A stretch of 64,000 bases of DNA from Nitratireductor aquibiodomus NL21 = JCM 21793 (GTDB taxonomy: Bacteria > Pseudomonadota > Alphaproteobacteria > Rhizobiales > Rhizobiaceae): contig NZ_BAMP01000008.1 of the NCBI RefSeq assembly GCF_000615975.1, positions 1 to 64,000 on the forward strand, written 5' to 3'. The position numbers and the translations under genes were made by a program. The notes beneath the pieces are model-generated. The model was given only the letters and a program-made list of their open reading frames with translations, had not been told where the DNA came from and made no database searches. Shown piece after piece: positions 48,967-57,767 of the stretch; the stretch's first letter is position 1; each line of letters starts with the position of its first letter.

Positions 48967-49269
48967 CTAGCGCTTACGCACGAATTCCGTGCGCAGCACA
49001 AGACCCTTGATGCCTTCGTGACGGCAATCGATCTCTTCCCTGTTGTCCGTCAGGCGGATCGTCTTGATCACCGTGCCCCGCTTCAGCGTCTGGCCGGCGC
49101 CCTTCACTTTCAGGTCCTTGATCAGCGTTACGGAATCGCCATCCGCCAGCGGATTGCCTTCAGCGTCGACGACCGCGCCGCGCTGCGCCTCAAGCGCTTT
49201 CATTTCCGAGGCTGGCATCCATTCGCCGGTTACCTCGTCATACACATACTCGTCATCACTGTCGGTCAT
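48967..49269 (-). CDS. PhnA-like protein (YjdM family)
   Basis: 100 residues from ATG 49269. The C-terminal half is the compact PhnA beta domain: GNPLADGDSVTLIKDLKVKG, TLKRGTVIKTIRL, then EEIDCRHEGIKGLVLRTEFV. The N-terminal zinc ribbon of E. coli YjdM is replaced by a short acidic start (TDSDDEYVYDEVTGEW). The family was named for alkylphosphonate utilisation but has no proven role in it; its true function is unclear. It stands alone between a DHFR-fold gene and a serine hydrolase on the same strand. Confidence 0.85.
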   Translation of the reverse strand: MTDSDDEYVYDEVTGEWMPASEMKALEAQRGAVVDAEGNPLADGDSVTLIKDLKVKGAGQTLKRGTVIKTIRLTDNREEIDCRHEGIKGLVLRTEFVRKR

Positions 49270-49336
49270 ATCGCGCCTTCTTTGCTCCGGGCAAAGAGCC
49301 CGCCGCTTTCTCAAACAGGTGTCATGGTTGCTCGGA

Positions 49337-50899
49337 CTATTTCCGAACGAACGTGCCGTCGTTCAACTGGTCGAAATACTCCACACGAACGTCTTGCGCC
49401 AGCGCGCCATCAACGGAGAACTGGACCGACGAGATCGAGCCCGACATGGCGTTCTCGTTCAGCGGATAGAAGACAAACTCATCGCCCGACCAGTGTTGCA
49501 GCGGGAAGCTGCTCGATGTGCCTTCAACCTTCATCACGAGCCCGCCGTCCGCTTCTTCGACAACGAGGTTGCCGAAATAATCATTGGCGAAAGTGCCGGT
49601 GTAGCTGGCAAGCGTGCGTGCGGGCTTCGCGTCTGCGGGCGCTTCCTTTCCGGCATATTCGCCTACCGGCGCCAGCATCGGCGCAAAGGCGACGGGATAC
49701 ATGGCCAGCCAGTCGCGCTGGATTTCACCGTATTGCACAAGATCCATGAAGCTCATGGAGATACCTTCGGCGAGGCCGATCGGTTGCGCATTGGTCAGGA
49801 CAACAATGCCGATATCAGCCGACGGGATCATGATGAAGTTGGTGGCTGCTCCCAGGGCGAACGCGCCCGAGTGGCTGATCATCACGCGGCCCGCAGGCGA
49901 GACGCCTACGCCAAAGCCGTATCCGTAGAAGCTGGCGCGAGCGGCGGGTGTTTCGGGCCTGCCGGACACCGACTGTGGGCTGAGTGCCGGCAGGAGCGCA
50001 GCAGCATCGACGATCCGGCGCCCATCGTATTCACCGTTGCCAAGCAGCATACGGAGCCAGGTCGCCATGTCGTTCACGCTGGCGCTCACCCCGCCGGCGG
50101 GCGATTGTGCGTCGGGATCGCGCTGGTAGAGCACCTCCCAGTGATTACCATTGCGCATGTGGCCGAAAGCGCGGTTATCCCGCGCCAGAAAGTCACTCAG
50201 CCGCGAGGATGTACTGTTCATGCCGAGCGGCCTGTAGATTGCGTCTTCGCTGAGCGTGGCCCAGTCCTTGCCGGCAACGCTCGCCACTGCCTCGGCGGCG
50301 GCCGTAAGGCCAAAATTCGTATAAGCATACTTGAGCCGGAACGCGCCAAGCTTCAGGTATCGGAGCTGCTCCAGAATCACCTTTTGCGGGTAGCCCAGAT
50401 CCTCAAGATCGTCGCCCGCGTGGTCGGGCAGGCCCGATCGATGCGCATAAAGGTCGCCAATGGTCAGGAGCGCCGTGCTTTGGGGATTGGAAAGTTTGAA
50501 CCAGGGCAGGATGTCGGTCATCGGCGTGTCCCAGCCAACTGTGCCTTGACTGACTTGCTGGGCAACCACGGTCGCACCCACCGGTTTGGAAAGCGAGGCG
50601 AGCTGGAATGCCGTGTCGGTGTCGACCACTGCTTCCTCGCCGGCCTTGCGCACGCCATAGCCTCTGGCAAACAGAACTTCGTCCTTGCGAACCACCGCGA
50701 CCGCCAGACCCGGAACGCCATGTTCCTTCATGGACTTCTCGATAATGCCGTCGAGCGCTTCAACGGCTTTGCCGATCTGCCCCTCCGGAATGGCTACCCC
50801 TGCAGTCTGTGCGGGTGGCGGCAGGTCATTGGCCAGAGCGGCTGCCGTTGCGGCAGTCAGAGCCAGCGCGGCAGCGGCTGCAAGAATGCGGGGCGCCAT
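49337..50899 (-). CDS. Serine hydrolase of the class C beta-lactamase family
   Basis: 520 residues from ATG 50899, with a Sec signal peptide rich in Ala (ILAAAAALALTAATAAALA). The catalytic Ser and Lys are in SLSK (FQLASLSKPVG), Tyr in YTNFG, and the third motif is HSGAF instead of KTG, typical of esterase or D-aminopeptidase-like members rather than true antibiotic-hydrolysing AmpC. The last 110 residues form a separate beta domain (LASYTGTFANDYFG onward) as in PbpX or EstB-type proteins. Periplasmic. Substrate unknown. Confidence 0.9.
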   Translation of the reverse strand: MAPRILAAAAALALTAATAAALANDLPPPAQTAGVAIPEGQIGKAVEALDGIIEKSMKEHGVPGLAVAVVRKDEVLFARGYGVRKAGEEAVVDTDTAFQLASLSKPVGATVVAQQVSQGTVGWDTPMTDILPWFKLSNPQSTALLTIGDLYAHRSGLPDHAGDDLEDLGYPQKVILEQLRYLKLGAFRLKYAYTNFGLTAAAEAVASVAGKDWATLSEDAIYRPLGMNSTSSRLSDFLARDNRAFGHMRNGNHWEVLYQRDPDAQSPAGGVSASVNDMATWLRMLLGNGEYDGRRIVDAAALLPALSPQSVSGRPETPAARASFYGYGFGVGVSPAGRVMISHSGAFALGAATNFIMIPSADIGIVVLTNAQPIGLAEGISMSFMDLVQYGEIQRDWLAMYPVAFAPMLAPVGEYAGKEAPADAKPARTLASYTGTFANDYFGNLVVEEADGGLVMKVEGTSSSFPLQHWSGDEFVFYPLNENAMSGSISSVQFSVDGALAQDVRVEYFDQLNDGTFVRK

Positions 50900-50973
50900 G
50901 TTTAAACCTCCAGTATAAACCGATTGCACCGACCGTTCTGAAAGGAAGTCTTTAACGAAAGTAAAACGCCAGC

Positions 50974-51855
50974 TCAGCAGAAGAGATGCCGCTCCCTGTC
51001 CACCAGTTCGCCTATGAACGCTGACGTCACCTGAATGCGGCGCGTCGGGCGCATGGATTCGTGATAGACCGTCCAGTAGCTGCGACGGATCGGTTCGACC
51101 CAGTCGAGTGCGATCAGCTCTTCATCCCCGCGCGCGATGAAGGTGTGCAATATGCCGATGCCGGCACCGGAGCGCACCGCTTCCACTTGGCCCATGGCTG
51201 AGGAAACGGCAAAGTCGGCAGTCCAGTTTTCCGAGATTTCAGCGGCGTAGTCGAGCGTCGGGCTGAACACGAGATCAGGCACATAGCCAACAAGCCGATG
51301 ACGGCCAAGGTCGGCAGCGCGCTTCGGAAGATCGTGCTTCCTGGCATAGGCACGGGAAGCATAGAGCCCGAGCGTGTAATCCACCAGCTTGGCGGCCACA
51401 AGCCGACCTTCCGTCGGGCGGTCCACCGTCACGGCGATGTCGGCCTCGCGGCGCGATAGCGAGAGCGAACGGGGAACCGGCACAAGCTGTACGGAAAGTC
51501 CCGGGTGCCGCTCGGTCAGGGCGCCGAGCCGCGAAGCGAGGAAAGCCACGCCGAAACCGTCCGGCGCGCCGATCCGCACCGTGCCGGTCACATCCTCGCT
51601 TTCGCCGGCGATTTCGGCCCGCGCGGCGATCATGTCGGCTTCCATGCGCTCGGCGGTTGCCAGCAACTGCTCGCCCGCGGCCGTGAGTTCGGTTCCGGTC
51701 GTCAACCGGTGAAAGAGCTTTGCCCCTATGGACTCCTCCAGTGCAGCCACCCGGCGTGAGACCGTCGCATGGTTGAGCCCGAGCCGCTTCGCCGCGCCAA
51801 GAATCTGCCCGGCCCGCGCGACGGCCAGAAAAACGCGCACATCGTCCCAATTCAA
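50974..51855 (-). CDS. LysR family transcriptional regulator
   Basis: 293 residues. The N-terminal winged helix reads NWDDVRVFLAVARAGQILGAAKRLGLNHATVSRRVAALE and places the helix-turn-helix at about 17-42 (marks: GAAKRLGLNHATVSRR). The rest is the two-lobed ligand domain (TVRIGAPDGFGVAFLA, then ADIAVTVDRPTEGRL). It resembles the group of LysR proteins that regulate adjacent dehydrogenases. It is divergent from the methylmalonate-semialdehyde dehydrogenase gene, so it probably senses a valine or myo-inositol catabolite and activates that gene. Confidence 0.9.
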   Translation of the reverse strand: MNWDDVRVFLAVARAGQILGAAKRLGLNHATVSRRVAALEESIGAKLFHRLTTGTELTAAGEQLLATAERMEADMIAARAEIAGESEDVTGTVRIGAPDGFGVAFLASRLGALTERHPGLSVQLVPVPRSLSLSRREADIAVTVDRPTEGRLVAAKLVDYTLGLYASRAYARKHDLPKRAADLGRHRLVGYVPDLVFSPTLDYAAEISENWTADFAVSSAMGQVEAVRSGAGIGILHTFIARGDEELIALDWVEPIRRSYWTVYHESMRPTRRIQVTSAFIGELVDRERHLFC

Positions 51856-51910
51856 CCGGCTCTCCCATGCTCGATATTTTTCGCACGCGACATTTTATTT
51901 CGACTTTATT

Positions 51911-51946
51911 TTTTGCACAACGGTTGCTGTGCGTGTCACGTTGCAA
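51911..51946. promoter_or_regulatory. Candidate LysR operator between the regulator and mmsA
   Basis: Inverted repeat GCACA (51915-51919) and TGTGC (51928-51932), nested in a wider TTTGCA..TGCAAA pair (51912-51917 and 51941-51946 region), in the 145-base divergent region. LysR sites have dyads with the T-N11-A pattern; the fit is approximate. Confidence 0.45.
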
Positions 51947-52000
51947 ATCCGGGAGGGAGTGGAGAGAATGACGCCAACTTCAAAATCAGGGAGAAGTCTT

Positions 52001-53497
52001 ATGGAGGATTTCGGTCACTTCATCGGCGGCAGGCATGTTGCCGGAACGAGCGGGCGCAGCCAGGACGTCATGCAGCCCATGGATGGCACGGTGCGCTGCA
52101 AGGTTGCCCTTGCCAGCGCCGCCGAAGTGCGTGCTGCGGTCGAGAATGCGAAGGCCGCACAGCCCGGATGGGCGAAGACCAATCCACAGCGCCGCGTGCG
52201 CGTGCTCATGAAGTTTCTTGAACTCGTGCACCGCGACTATGACGAGCTTGCCGAGCTTCTCGCCCGCGAACACGGCAAGACCATTCCGGATGCCAAGGGC
52301 GATATTCAGCGCGGGCTCGAAGTGGTCGAGGTGTGCATCGGTGCGCCGCACATGATGAAGGGCGAATACACCGAGGGCGCGGGCCCGGGCATCGACGTCT
52401 ATTCCATGCGCCAGCCGCTCGGCGTGGTGGCGGGCATCACGCCCTTCAACTTCCCGGCCATGATTCCGCTCTGGAAGATCGCGCCAGCCATCGCCTGCGG
52501 CAACACCTATGTGCTGAAGCCTTCCGAGCGCGATCCGGGCGTGCCGATGCGCATTGCCGAACTCTTCCTTGAGGCGGGTTTGCCCGAGGGGGTTCTCAAT
52601 GTCGTCAACGGCGACAAGGAAGCGGTTGACGCCATCCTCGACGATCCGGACATCAAGGCTGTCGGCTTCGTGGGCTCCACGCCGATCGCGCAATACATCT
52701 ACAGCCGCGCCACCGCCAATGGAAAGCGCGCGCAGTGCTTCGGCGGTGCAAAGAACCATCTCATCATCATGCCGGATGCCGACATGGATCAGACGGTCGA
52801 TGCGCTGATCGGTGCTGGTTACGGCTCCGCCGGCGAGCGGTGCATGGCCGTTTCGGTGGCCGTACCCGTGGGCCAGGAGACGGCCGACAGGCTGGTTGAG
52901 AAGCTCATCCCGCGTGTCGAGAGCCTCAAGGTCGGCCCCTCGACCGATGCTTCGGCCGATTTCGGGCCCCTCGTCACCCAGCAGGCGCTGGAGCGCGTGA
53001 AGGGCTATGTCGACCTTGGCGTGAAGGAAGGCGCGAAACTTGTCGTCGATGGCCGCGATTTCAAAATGCAGGGCTATGAGAACGGCTACTATATGGGCGG
53101 CTGTCTGTTCGACAACGTCACGAAAGACATGCGCATCTACAAGGAAGAAATCTTCGGCCCGGTGCTCTCGGTTGTGCGTGCCAACACCTATGAGGAAGCC
53201 CTGGCGCTGCCCAATGATCATGAATTCGGCAATGGCGTTGCCATCTTCACCCGTGACGGTGACGCGGCGCGTGATTTCGCTGCCCGCGTGGATGTCGGCA
53301 TGGTGGGTGTGAATGTCCCCATTCCAGTGCCGATCGCGTATTATACTTTCGGAGGGTGGAAGGCGTCCGCTTTCGGCGATCTGAACCAGCACGGACCGGA
53401 TGCATTCCGCTTCTACACCAAGACCAAGACGGTCACCTCACGCTGGCCTTCAGGTGTGAAGGATGGTGCGGAATTCGTCATTCCGACAATGAATTAG
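52001..53497 (+). CDS. mmsA: CoA-acylating methylmalonate-semialdehyde dehydrogenase
   Basis: 498 residues, normal for MmsA, from ATG 52001 preceded by GGGAGAAG; ATG 51968 is an alternative that adds 11 residues. Aldehyde dehydrogenase fold: GITPFNFPAMIPLWKIAPAI, CGNTYVLKPSERDPGVP, the NAD loop FVGSTPIAQYIY, and the catalytic Cys281 in GSAGERCMAVSVA. The downstream VNVPIPVPIAYYTFGG is diagnostic of MmsA among ALDH proteins. It converts methylmalonate semialdehyde to propionyl-CoA (valine catabolism) or malonate semialdehyde to acetyl-CoA (inositol). Next to a branched-chain amino acid importer, so valine use is the likely context. Confidence 0.96.
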   Translation: MEDFGHFIGGRHVAGTSGRSQDVMQPMDGTVRCKVALASAAEVRAAVENAKAAQPGWAKTNPQRRVRVLMKFLELVHRDYDELAELLAREHGKTIPDAKGDIQRGLEVVEVCIGAPHMMKGEYTEGAGPGIDVYSMRQPLGVVAGITPFNFPAMIPLWKIAPAIACGNTYVLKPSERDPGVPMRIAELFLEAGLPEGVLNVVNGDKEAVDAILDDPDIKAVGFVGSTPIAQYIYSRATANGKRAQCFGGAKNHLIIMPDADMDQTVDALIGAGYGSAGERCMAVSVAVPVGQETADRLVEKLIPRVESLKVGPSTDASADFGPLVTQQALERVKGYVDLGVKEGAKLVVDGRDFKMQGYENGYYMGGCLFDNVTKDMRIYKEEIFGPVLSVVRANTYEEALALPNDHEFGNGVAIFTRDGDAARDFAARVDVGMVGVNVPIPVPIAYYTFGGWKASAFGDLNQHGPDAFRFYTKTKTVTSRWPSGVKDGAEFVIPTMN

Positions 53498-53533
53498 GCG
53501 GATTTCCGCCTGTTTTCTCCAGTGTTTCGCCAG

Positions 53534-53565
53534 GCCCGCATCGACACCCGATGCGGGCTTTTTGC
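53534..53565 (+). terminator. Rho-independent terminator after mmsA
   Basis: Stem GCCCGCATCG / CGATGCGGGC with a short loop, followed by TTTTTGCTTTT. It lies 36 bases after the mmsA stop. Confidence 0.9.
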
Positions 53566-53682
53566 TTTTCGGTCTCCGTAGCGCTGTTTTGTTCTTTTTT
53601 GTCTAAAACTTGCAATATTGGTGCGTCTTTACCGTAAATTCCGAGGGAATCTGCGCGATGCGCTCAAATTTTTCCTGTCAAT

Positions 53683-53708
53683 GCAATGACATTGCACTGG
53701 TCCAGTGC
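53683..53708. promoter_or_regulatory. Two overlapping palindromes upstream of the liv operon
   Basis: GCAATG-A-CATTGC (53683-53695) and GCACTGG-T-CCAGTGC (53694-53708) are both perfect inverted repeats and share two bases. They lie about 165 bases before livH. This looks like paired or alternative operator sites for a regulator of branched-chain amino acid uptake; the protein is not identifiable here. Confidence 0.6.
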
Positions 53709-53869
53709 TAGCTTCCCGCGTCAACAAGAGCCGGAGAAACCGGCCTTCGGTCTGGAGCCGGTCGTGGGAAGTTTGCCGTTGCAATCGGGCGTCATTCCTC
53801 TACGACTATCAAGGGGAAAGAATAAGAAATGCGCCTGAATGGCGACATTTCAGGGGAGTTGCATATAAC

Positions 53870-54793
53870 ATGGAATATTTCGTCCAGCAGCTTATCAACG
53901 GGCTGACGCTGGGTTCCATCTATGGGCTGATCGCCATTGGCTACACCATGGTCTATGGCATCATCGGAATGATCAATTTCGCGCATGGCGACGTCTTCAT
54001 GATCGGTGCGTTCATCGCTCTGGCGATGTTCCTCATCCTGACGACCGTGCTCGGCTTTGCATTTCTGCCCGTGGTGTTGCTCATCGTGCTCATCGTGGCC
54101 ATGATCTTCACGTCCGCCTGGGGGTGGACGGTCGAGCGGCTCGCTTACCGCCCCCTGCGTGGGTCCTTCCGCCTCGCTCCGTTGATCACCGCAATCGGCA
54201 TGTCGATCGTTCTGCAGAACTTCGTGCAGATCACGCAGGGCGCACGCGTCAAGCCGCTGCCGCCGCAGATCCAGGGTGGCATAACGCTGATGGAAGGCAG
54301 TGCGACCGGCATTTCGGTTCAGCTTTCCTACATGCAGATCATCATCATTCTGACGACCATCGCGCTGATGGCGGGATTCACGCTGCTGATCACCCGCACG
54401 CCGCTCGGTCGCGCACAGCGCGCCTGCGAACAGGACCGAAAGATGGCGGCGCTGCTCGGCATCAATGTCGACCGCACCATTTCGCTGACCTTCGTCATGG
54501 GGGCCGCGCTGGCCGCCGTGGCCGGCCTGATGTTTGTGCTGCTCTATGGCGTGATCGACTTCTACATCGGCTTCCTGGCCGGGGTTAAGGCGTTCACCGC
54601 GGCCGTTCTGGGTGGTATCGGCTCCCTCCCCGGCGCCATGCTGGGTGGTCTTCTGATCGGCCTTATCGAGGTGTTCTGGTCGGGTTATTTCTCGGTCGAA
54701 TACAAAGACGTCGCGGCGTTCTCGATCCTGGCAATCGTGTTGATCTTCCTGCCGTCCGGCCTTCTGGGGCAGCCTGAAGTGGAGAAGGTCTGA
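53870..54793 (+). CDS. livH: Branched-chain amino acid ABC transporter permease LivH
   Basis: 307 residues from ATG 53870. Eight hydrophobic segments; the N-terminal QQLINGLTLGSIYGLIAIGYTMVYG and INFAHGDVFMIGAF are diagnostic of the LivH family. The cytoplasmic coupling loop is in RAQRACEQDRKMAALLGINV. It partners with LivM in the membrane. First gene of the six-gene cluster livH-livM-livG-livF-small membrane protein-livK. Its stop overlaps the livM start (ATG inside GGTCTGATGG). Confidence 0.95.
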   Translation: MEYFVQQLINGLTLGSIYGLIAIGYTMVYGIIGMINFAHGDVFMIGAFIALAMFLILTTVLGFAFLPVVLLIVLIVAMIFTSAWGWTVERLAYRPLRGSFRLAPLITAIGMSIVLQNFVQITQGARVKPLPPQIQGGITLMEGSATGISVQLSYMQIIIILTTIALMAGFTLLITRTPLGRAQRACEQDRKMAALLGINVDRTISLTFVMGAALAAVAGLMFVLLYGVIDFYIGFLAGVKAFTAAVLGGIGSLPGAMLGGLLIGLIEVFWSGYFSVEYKDVAAFSILAIVLIFLPSGLLGQPEVEKV

Positions 54794-56184
54794 TGGCGAC
54801 GAACGGTTCTAACAGGGCGGTCGCTGCGCCGCAGAACGATCCCAATTCCTTTGCCGCTTCGGTCAAGGATGCCGCCACTGCCGGCTTTCTGGTCGCCGTT
54901 CTCGGCTTCTTCTTCATCGGCATCCGCACGGACATCGCGCCCGGCGGACTTGATCTCAAGATGCGCTGGGGCGCATGGATCGTCTCGATCCTCGTCGTCT
55001 TTGTGGGCCGGCTCCTCCTCAATCTCTTCGTGCTCAAGACCGACAGCCCAATCACACGGAAGATTGCCGGCGCGATGCCGAGCGGCTCGCGCTTTGCCGG
55101 AACGGGCAAATGGCTCATGCGGGCGCTCTTTGCCTTTGCGCTCGTGCTGCCCTTCTTCTTCACCACCTTCTTTCCCGGCAAGGACCGCCAGTTCATCGAC
55201 CTGGCCATCCTGATCATGACCTACATCATGCTCGGCTGGGGCCTGAACATTGTGGTGGGGCTCGCAGGCCTGCTCGATCTGGGATACGTCGCCTTCTATG
55301 CGGTTGGCGCCTATTCCTTCGCGCTGCTCGCGCAGTATCTCGATATGGGTTTCTGGTTCGCGCTGCCGCTGGCGGGCATTCTCGCAGCGTGCTGGGGCAT
55401 CGTGCTTGGCTTCCCGGTGCTGCGCCTGCGTGGTGACTATCTGGCGATCGTCACGCTCGCCTTCGGTGAGATCATTCGCGTCGTTCTCCTGAACTGGTAC
55501 GAGTTCACCAATGGGCCGGACGGCATCTCGGGCATTCCCAAGCCCACATTCTTCGGTCTGGAACTGAAACGTGGCGAAGGCGGTTTTGCCGATTTCTTCG
55601 GCATTGCTTATGACCCGATCCAGCGCTTCATCTTCCTCTACTACATCATCTTCATTCTGGCGCTGATCACCAATTTCGTGACCATGCGTCTGCGCCGCCT
55701 GCCCATCGGGCGTGCCTGGGAGGCGCTGCGTGAGGATGAAATCGCGTGCCGTTCGCTCGGCATCAACACACGCAACACCAAGCTGACGGCCTTCTCCATC
55801 GGCGCCATGTTCGGCGGCTTTGCAGGCTCCTTCTTTGCCACGCGGCAGGGCTTCATCTCGCCGGAGAGCTTCACCTTCCTGGAATCGGCGATCATTCTCG
55901 CCATCGTGGTTCTGGGCGGTCTCGGCTCGCAGGTGGGCGTGGTGATCGCGTCGATCGTGATGATCGGCGGCATCGAGATGCTGCGCAATCTCGGCTTCCT
56001 CCAGCAGGTCTTCGGCTCAGGCTTCGATCCGGTGCAGTACCGCATGCTGATCTTCGGCCTCGCCATGGTGCTCATCATGGTGTGGAAGCCGCGCGGCCTG
56101 ATTTCGACCCGCGAACCTTCCGTGGTTCTGAAGGAAAAGAAACGTATCGGCGCCGATATGGTGGCTCAGGGTGAGGGACACTGA
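54793..56184 (+). CDS. livM: Branched-chain amino acid ABC transporter permease LivM
   Basis: 463 residues. An N-terminal extension of about 130 residues with three extra helices precedes the core, as is usual in Rhizobiales. The core shows GWGLNIVVGLAGLLDLGYVAFYAVGAY and FPVLRLRGDYLAIVTLAFGEIIR (marks: GLAGLLDLGYVAFYAVGAY, RLRGDYLAIVTLAFGEI). The coupling loop is RAWEALREDEIACRSLGINT. Translationally coupled to livH and livG by 1-base overlaps. Confidence 0.95.
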   Translation: MATNGSNRAVAAPQNDPNSFAASVKDAATAGFLVAVLGFFFIGIRTDIAPGGLDLKMRWGAWIVSILVVFVGRLLLNLFVLKTDSPITRKIAGAMPSGSRFAGTGKWLMRALFAFALVLPFFFTTFFPGKDRQFIDLAILIMTYIMLGWGLNIVVGLAGLLDLGYVAFYAVGAYSFALLAQYLDMGFWFALPLAGILAACWGIVLGFPVLRLRGDYLAIVTLAFGEIIRVVLLNWYEFTNGPDGISGIPKPTFFGLELKRGEGGFADFFGIAYDPIQRFIFLYYIIFILALITNFVTMRLRRLPIGRAWEALREDEIACRSLGINTRNTKLTAFSIGAMFGGFAGSFFATRQGFISPESFTFLESAIILAIVVLGGLGSQVGVVIASIVMIGGIEMLRNLGFLQQVFGSGFDPVQYRMLIFGLAMVLIMVWKPRGLISTREPSVVLKEKKRIGADMVAQGEGH

Positions 56185-57767
56185 TGGACGCGGCAACGAC
56201 CATGAAAAACTCTGATCAGTCGACGCCCGGCTGGGATCGCGATCCGGTCCTGAGCGTCGAGCATCTGACCATGCGCTTCGGCGGCCTCGTGGCCGTCGGA
56301 GACCTCTCCTTCAATGTCGGCCGGGGCGACATCACCGCCCTGATCGGCCCCAACGGTGCGGGTAAGACCACGGTCTTCAACTGCGTTACCGGCTTCTACA
56401 AACCCACCGAGGGGCGCATCGTGATGCGCCACGGGCCGGGCCGGCAGCAGGATGATGTGGAAACGCTGACCGATAGCGGCCAGCGCTGGAAGACCACCGG
56501 AAACGGTGCGGTCTATCTTCTCGAGCGCATGCCGGATCACGAGATCTCGCACAAGGCCAAGGTGGCGCGCACCTTCCAGAACATCCGCCTGTTCGGCGGT
56601 ATGACGGTTCTGGAAAACCTGCTTGTCGCCCAGCACAACCCGCTGATGGTTGCTTCCGGCTTCTCGATCGGGGGGATTCTGGGCCTTCCGAGCTACAAGA
56701 AGGCGCAAAAGGAGGCTGTCGACAGGGCTGTCTACTGGCTGGAGCGCACGCATCTCATCGATCGCGCCGACGATCCGGCGGCCGATCTGCCCTATGGAGC
56801 GCAGCGTCGTCTGGAGATCGCGCGCGCCATGTGCACGAAGCCGCAGCTTCTGTGCCTCGATGAGCCGGCCGCCGGCCTCAACCCGCGCGAATCCGCCGAG
56901 CTCAACGAGTTGCTGAAATATATCCGCGACGAGCACGATGTGTCGGTGCTGCTGATCGAGCATGACATGGGCGTAGTGATGGAAATCTCCGACCATGTGA
57001 TCGTGCTCGATTACGGTGTGAAGATCTCCGACGGGCCGGCGGATTTCGTCAAGAACGATCCCAAGGTCATCGCCGCCTATCTGGGTGTCGACGACGAGGC
57101 CGAGATCGATATGCCCGAAGTGCGCGAGGACATCGAAAAGGTTGCAGGCGACGGGCCCGCAAAGAAAAAGCCGACTGCTAGATCAAAGGCGGCCCCCGCC
57201 GCGAAGAAGACGGCAGCAAAGGCAAAACCCTCGTCAAAGGCCTCGACTGCGAAGACATCGACAGCCAGATCCACGGCAACAAAGGCGTCCTCTGCAAAGG
57301 CTTCGAGCGCTGCATCCACCGCAGCGAAGCCGAAAACTGCCGCCAGGACCGCTGCGAAGCCGAAACCCGCTCCAGCCGCCAGCGAGGTGAAGATCGCCAA
57401 TGCCGGGGATTATCCCGGCAGCCAGCCGCACGGCACCAAAAAGCCGCGCGCGGGCGGTGCCAACAACCTCACCCGCGTCAAGGGGATCGGCCCCGCCAGC
57501 GAAAAGAAGCTGAATGCGCTCGGCGTCTGGCATTTCGACCAGATCGCGGCGTGGAAAAAGGCCGAGGTTCAATGGGTCGGTTCCTATCTCGCCTTCCCCG
57601 GTCGCATCGAGCGTGAAGAGTGGGTCAAGCAGGCCAGAGTTCTCGCCAAGGGCGGCGAAACCGAGTTCTCCAAACGCGTTGACAAGGGCGAGGTGGCCAG
57701 CAGCGTGCCCGGCAAGCGGGGCGCACAGCCCAAAAAGAAGACCACCGGTAAGGGAGGCAAGGCATGA
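56184..57767 (+). CDS. livG: LivG ATPase fused to a Lys/Ala-rich linker and a helix-hairpin-helix module
   Basis: 527 residues, about 200-270 longer than ordinary LivG. Residues 24-320 form the ATPase: Walker A GPNGAGKT at about 54-61, ARTFQNIRLF, signature LPYGAQRRLEIARA, Walker B LLCLDEPAAGLN and switch His in LIEHDMG. Residues 326-425 are low-complexity Lys, Ala, Ser, Thr and Pro. Residues 427-505 carry a helix-hairpin-helix domain: LTRVKGIGPASEKKLNALGV, WHFDQIAAWKKAEVQWVGSY, FPGRIEREEWVKQAR. That module is known to me from the C-terminus of alphaproteobacterial NuoE and some ribosomal L21 proteins. The fusion is in frame, with no sign of a shift, and overlaps livF by four bases. The tail is basic, so nucleic acid or ribosome contact is possible (inference). 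Confidence 0.93.
   Translation: MDAATTMKNSDQSTPGWDRDPVLSVEHLTMRFGGLVAVGDLSFNVGRGDITALIGPNGAGKTTVFNCVTGFYKPTEGRIVMRHGPGRQQDDVETLTDSGQRWKTTGNGAVYLLERMPDHEISHKAKVARTFQNIRLFGGMTVLENLLVAQHNPLMVASGFSIGGILGLPSYKKAQKEAVDRAVYWLERTHLIDRADDPAADLPYGAQRRLEIARAMCTKPQLLCLDEPAAGLNPRESAELNELLKYIRDEHDVSVLLIEHDMGVVMEISDHVIVLDYGVKISDGPADFVKNDPKVIAAYLGVDDEAEIDMPEVREDIEKVAGDGPAKKKPTARSKAAPAAKKTAAKAKPSSKASTAKTSTARSTATKASSAKASSAASTAAKPKTAARTAAKPKPAPAASEVKIANAGDYPGSQPHGTKKPRAGGANNLTRVKGIGPASEKKLNALGVWHFDQIAAWKKAEVQWVGSYLAFPGRIEREEWVKQARVLAKGGETEFSKRVDKGEVASSVPGKRGAQPKKKTTGKGGKA

Larger units (their letters stand above)
53498..53869. other. Intergenic region between mmsA and livH
   Basis: About 370 bases. Contains the mmsA terminator (53534-53565), two overlapping palindromes (53683-53708) and the expected livH promoter. 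Short frames here have no coding character. Confidence 0.55.

Noticed and set aside
49337-50899. AmpC beta-lactamase and antibiotic resistance
   Set aside because: The KTG motif is HSG and a C-terminal beta domain is present, which fits esterase or peptidase relatives better.
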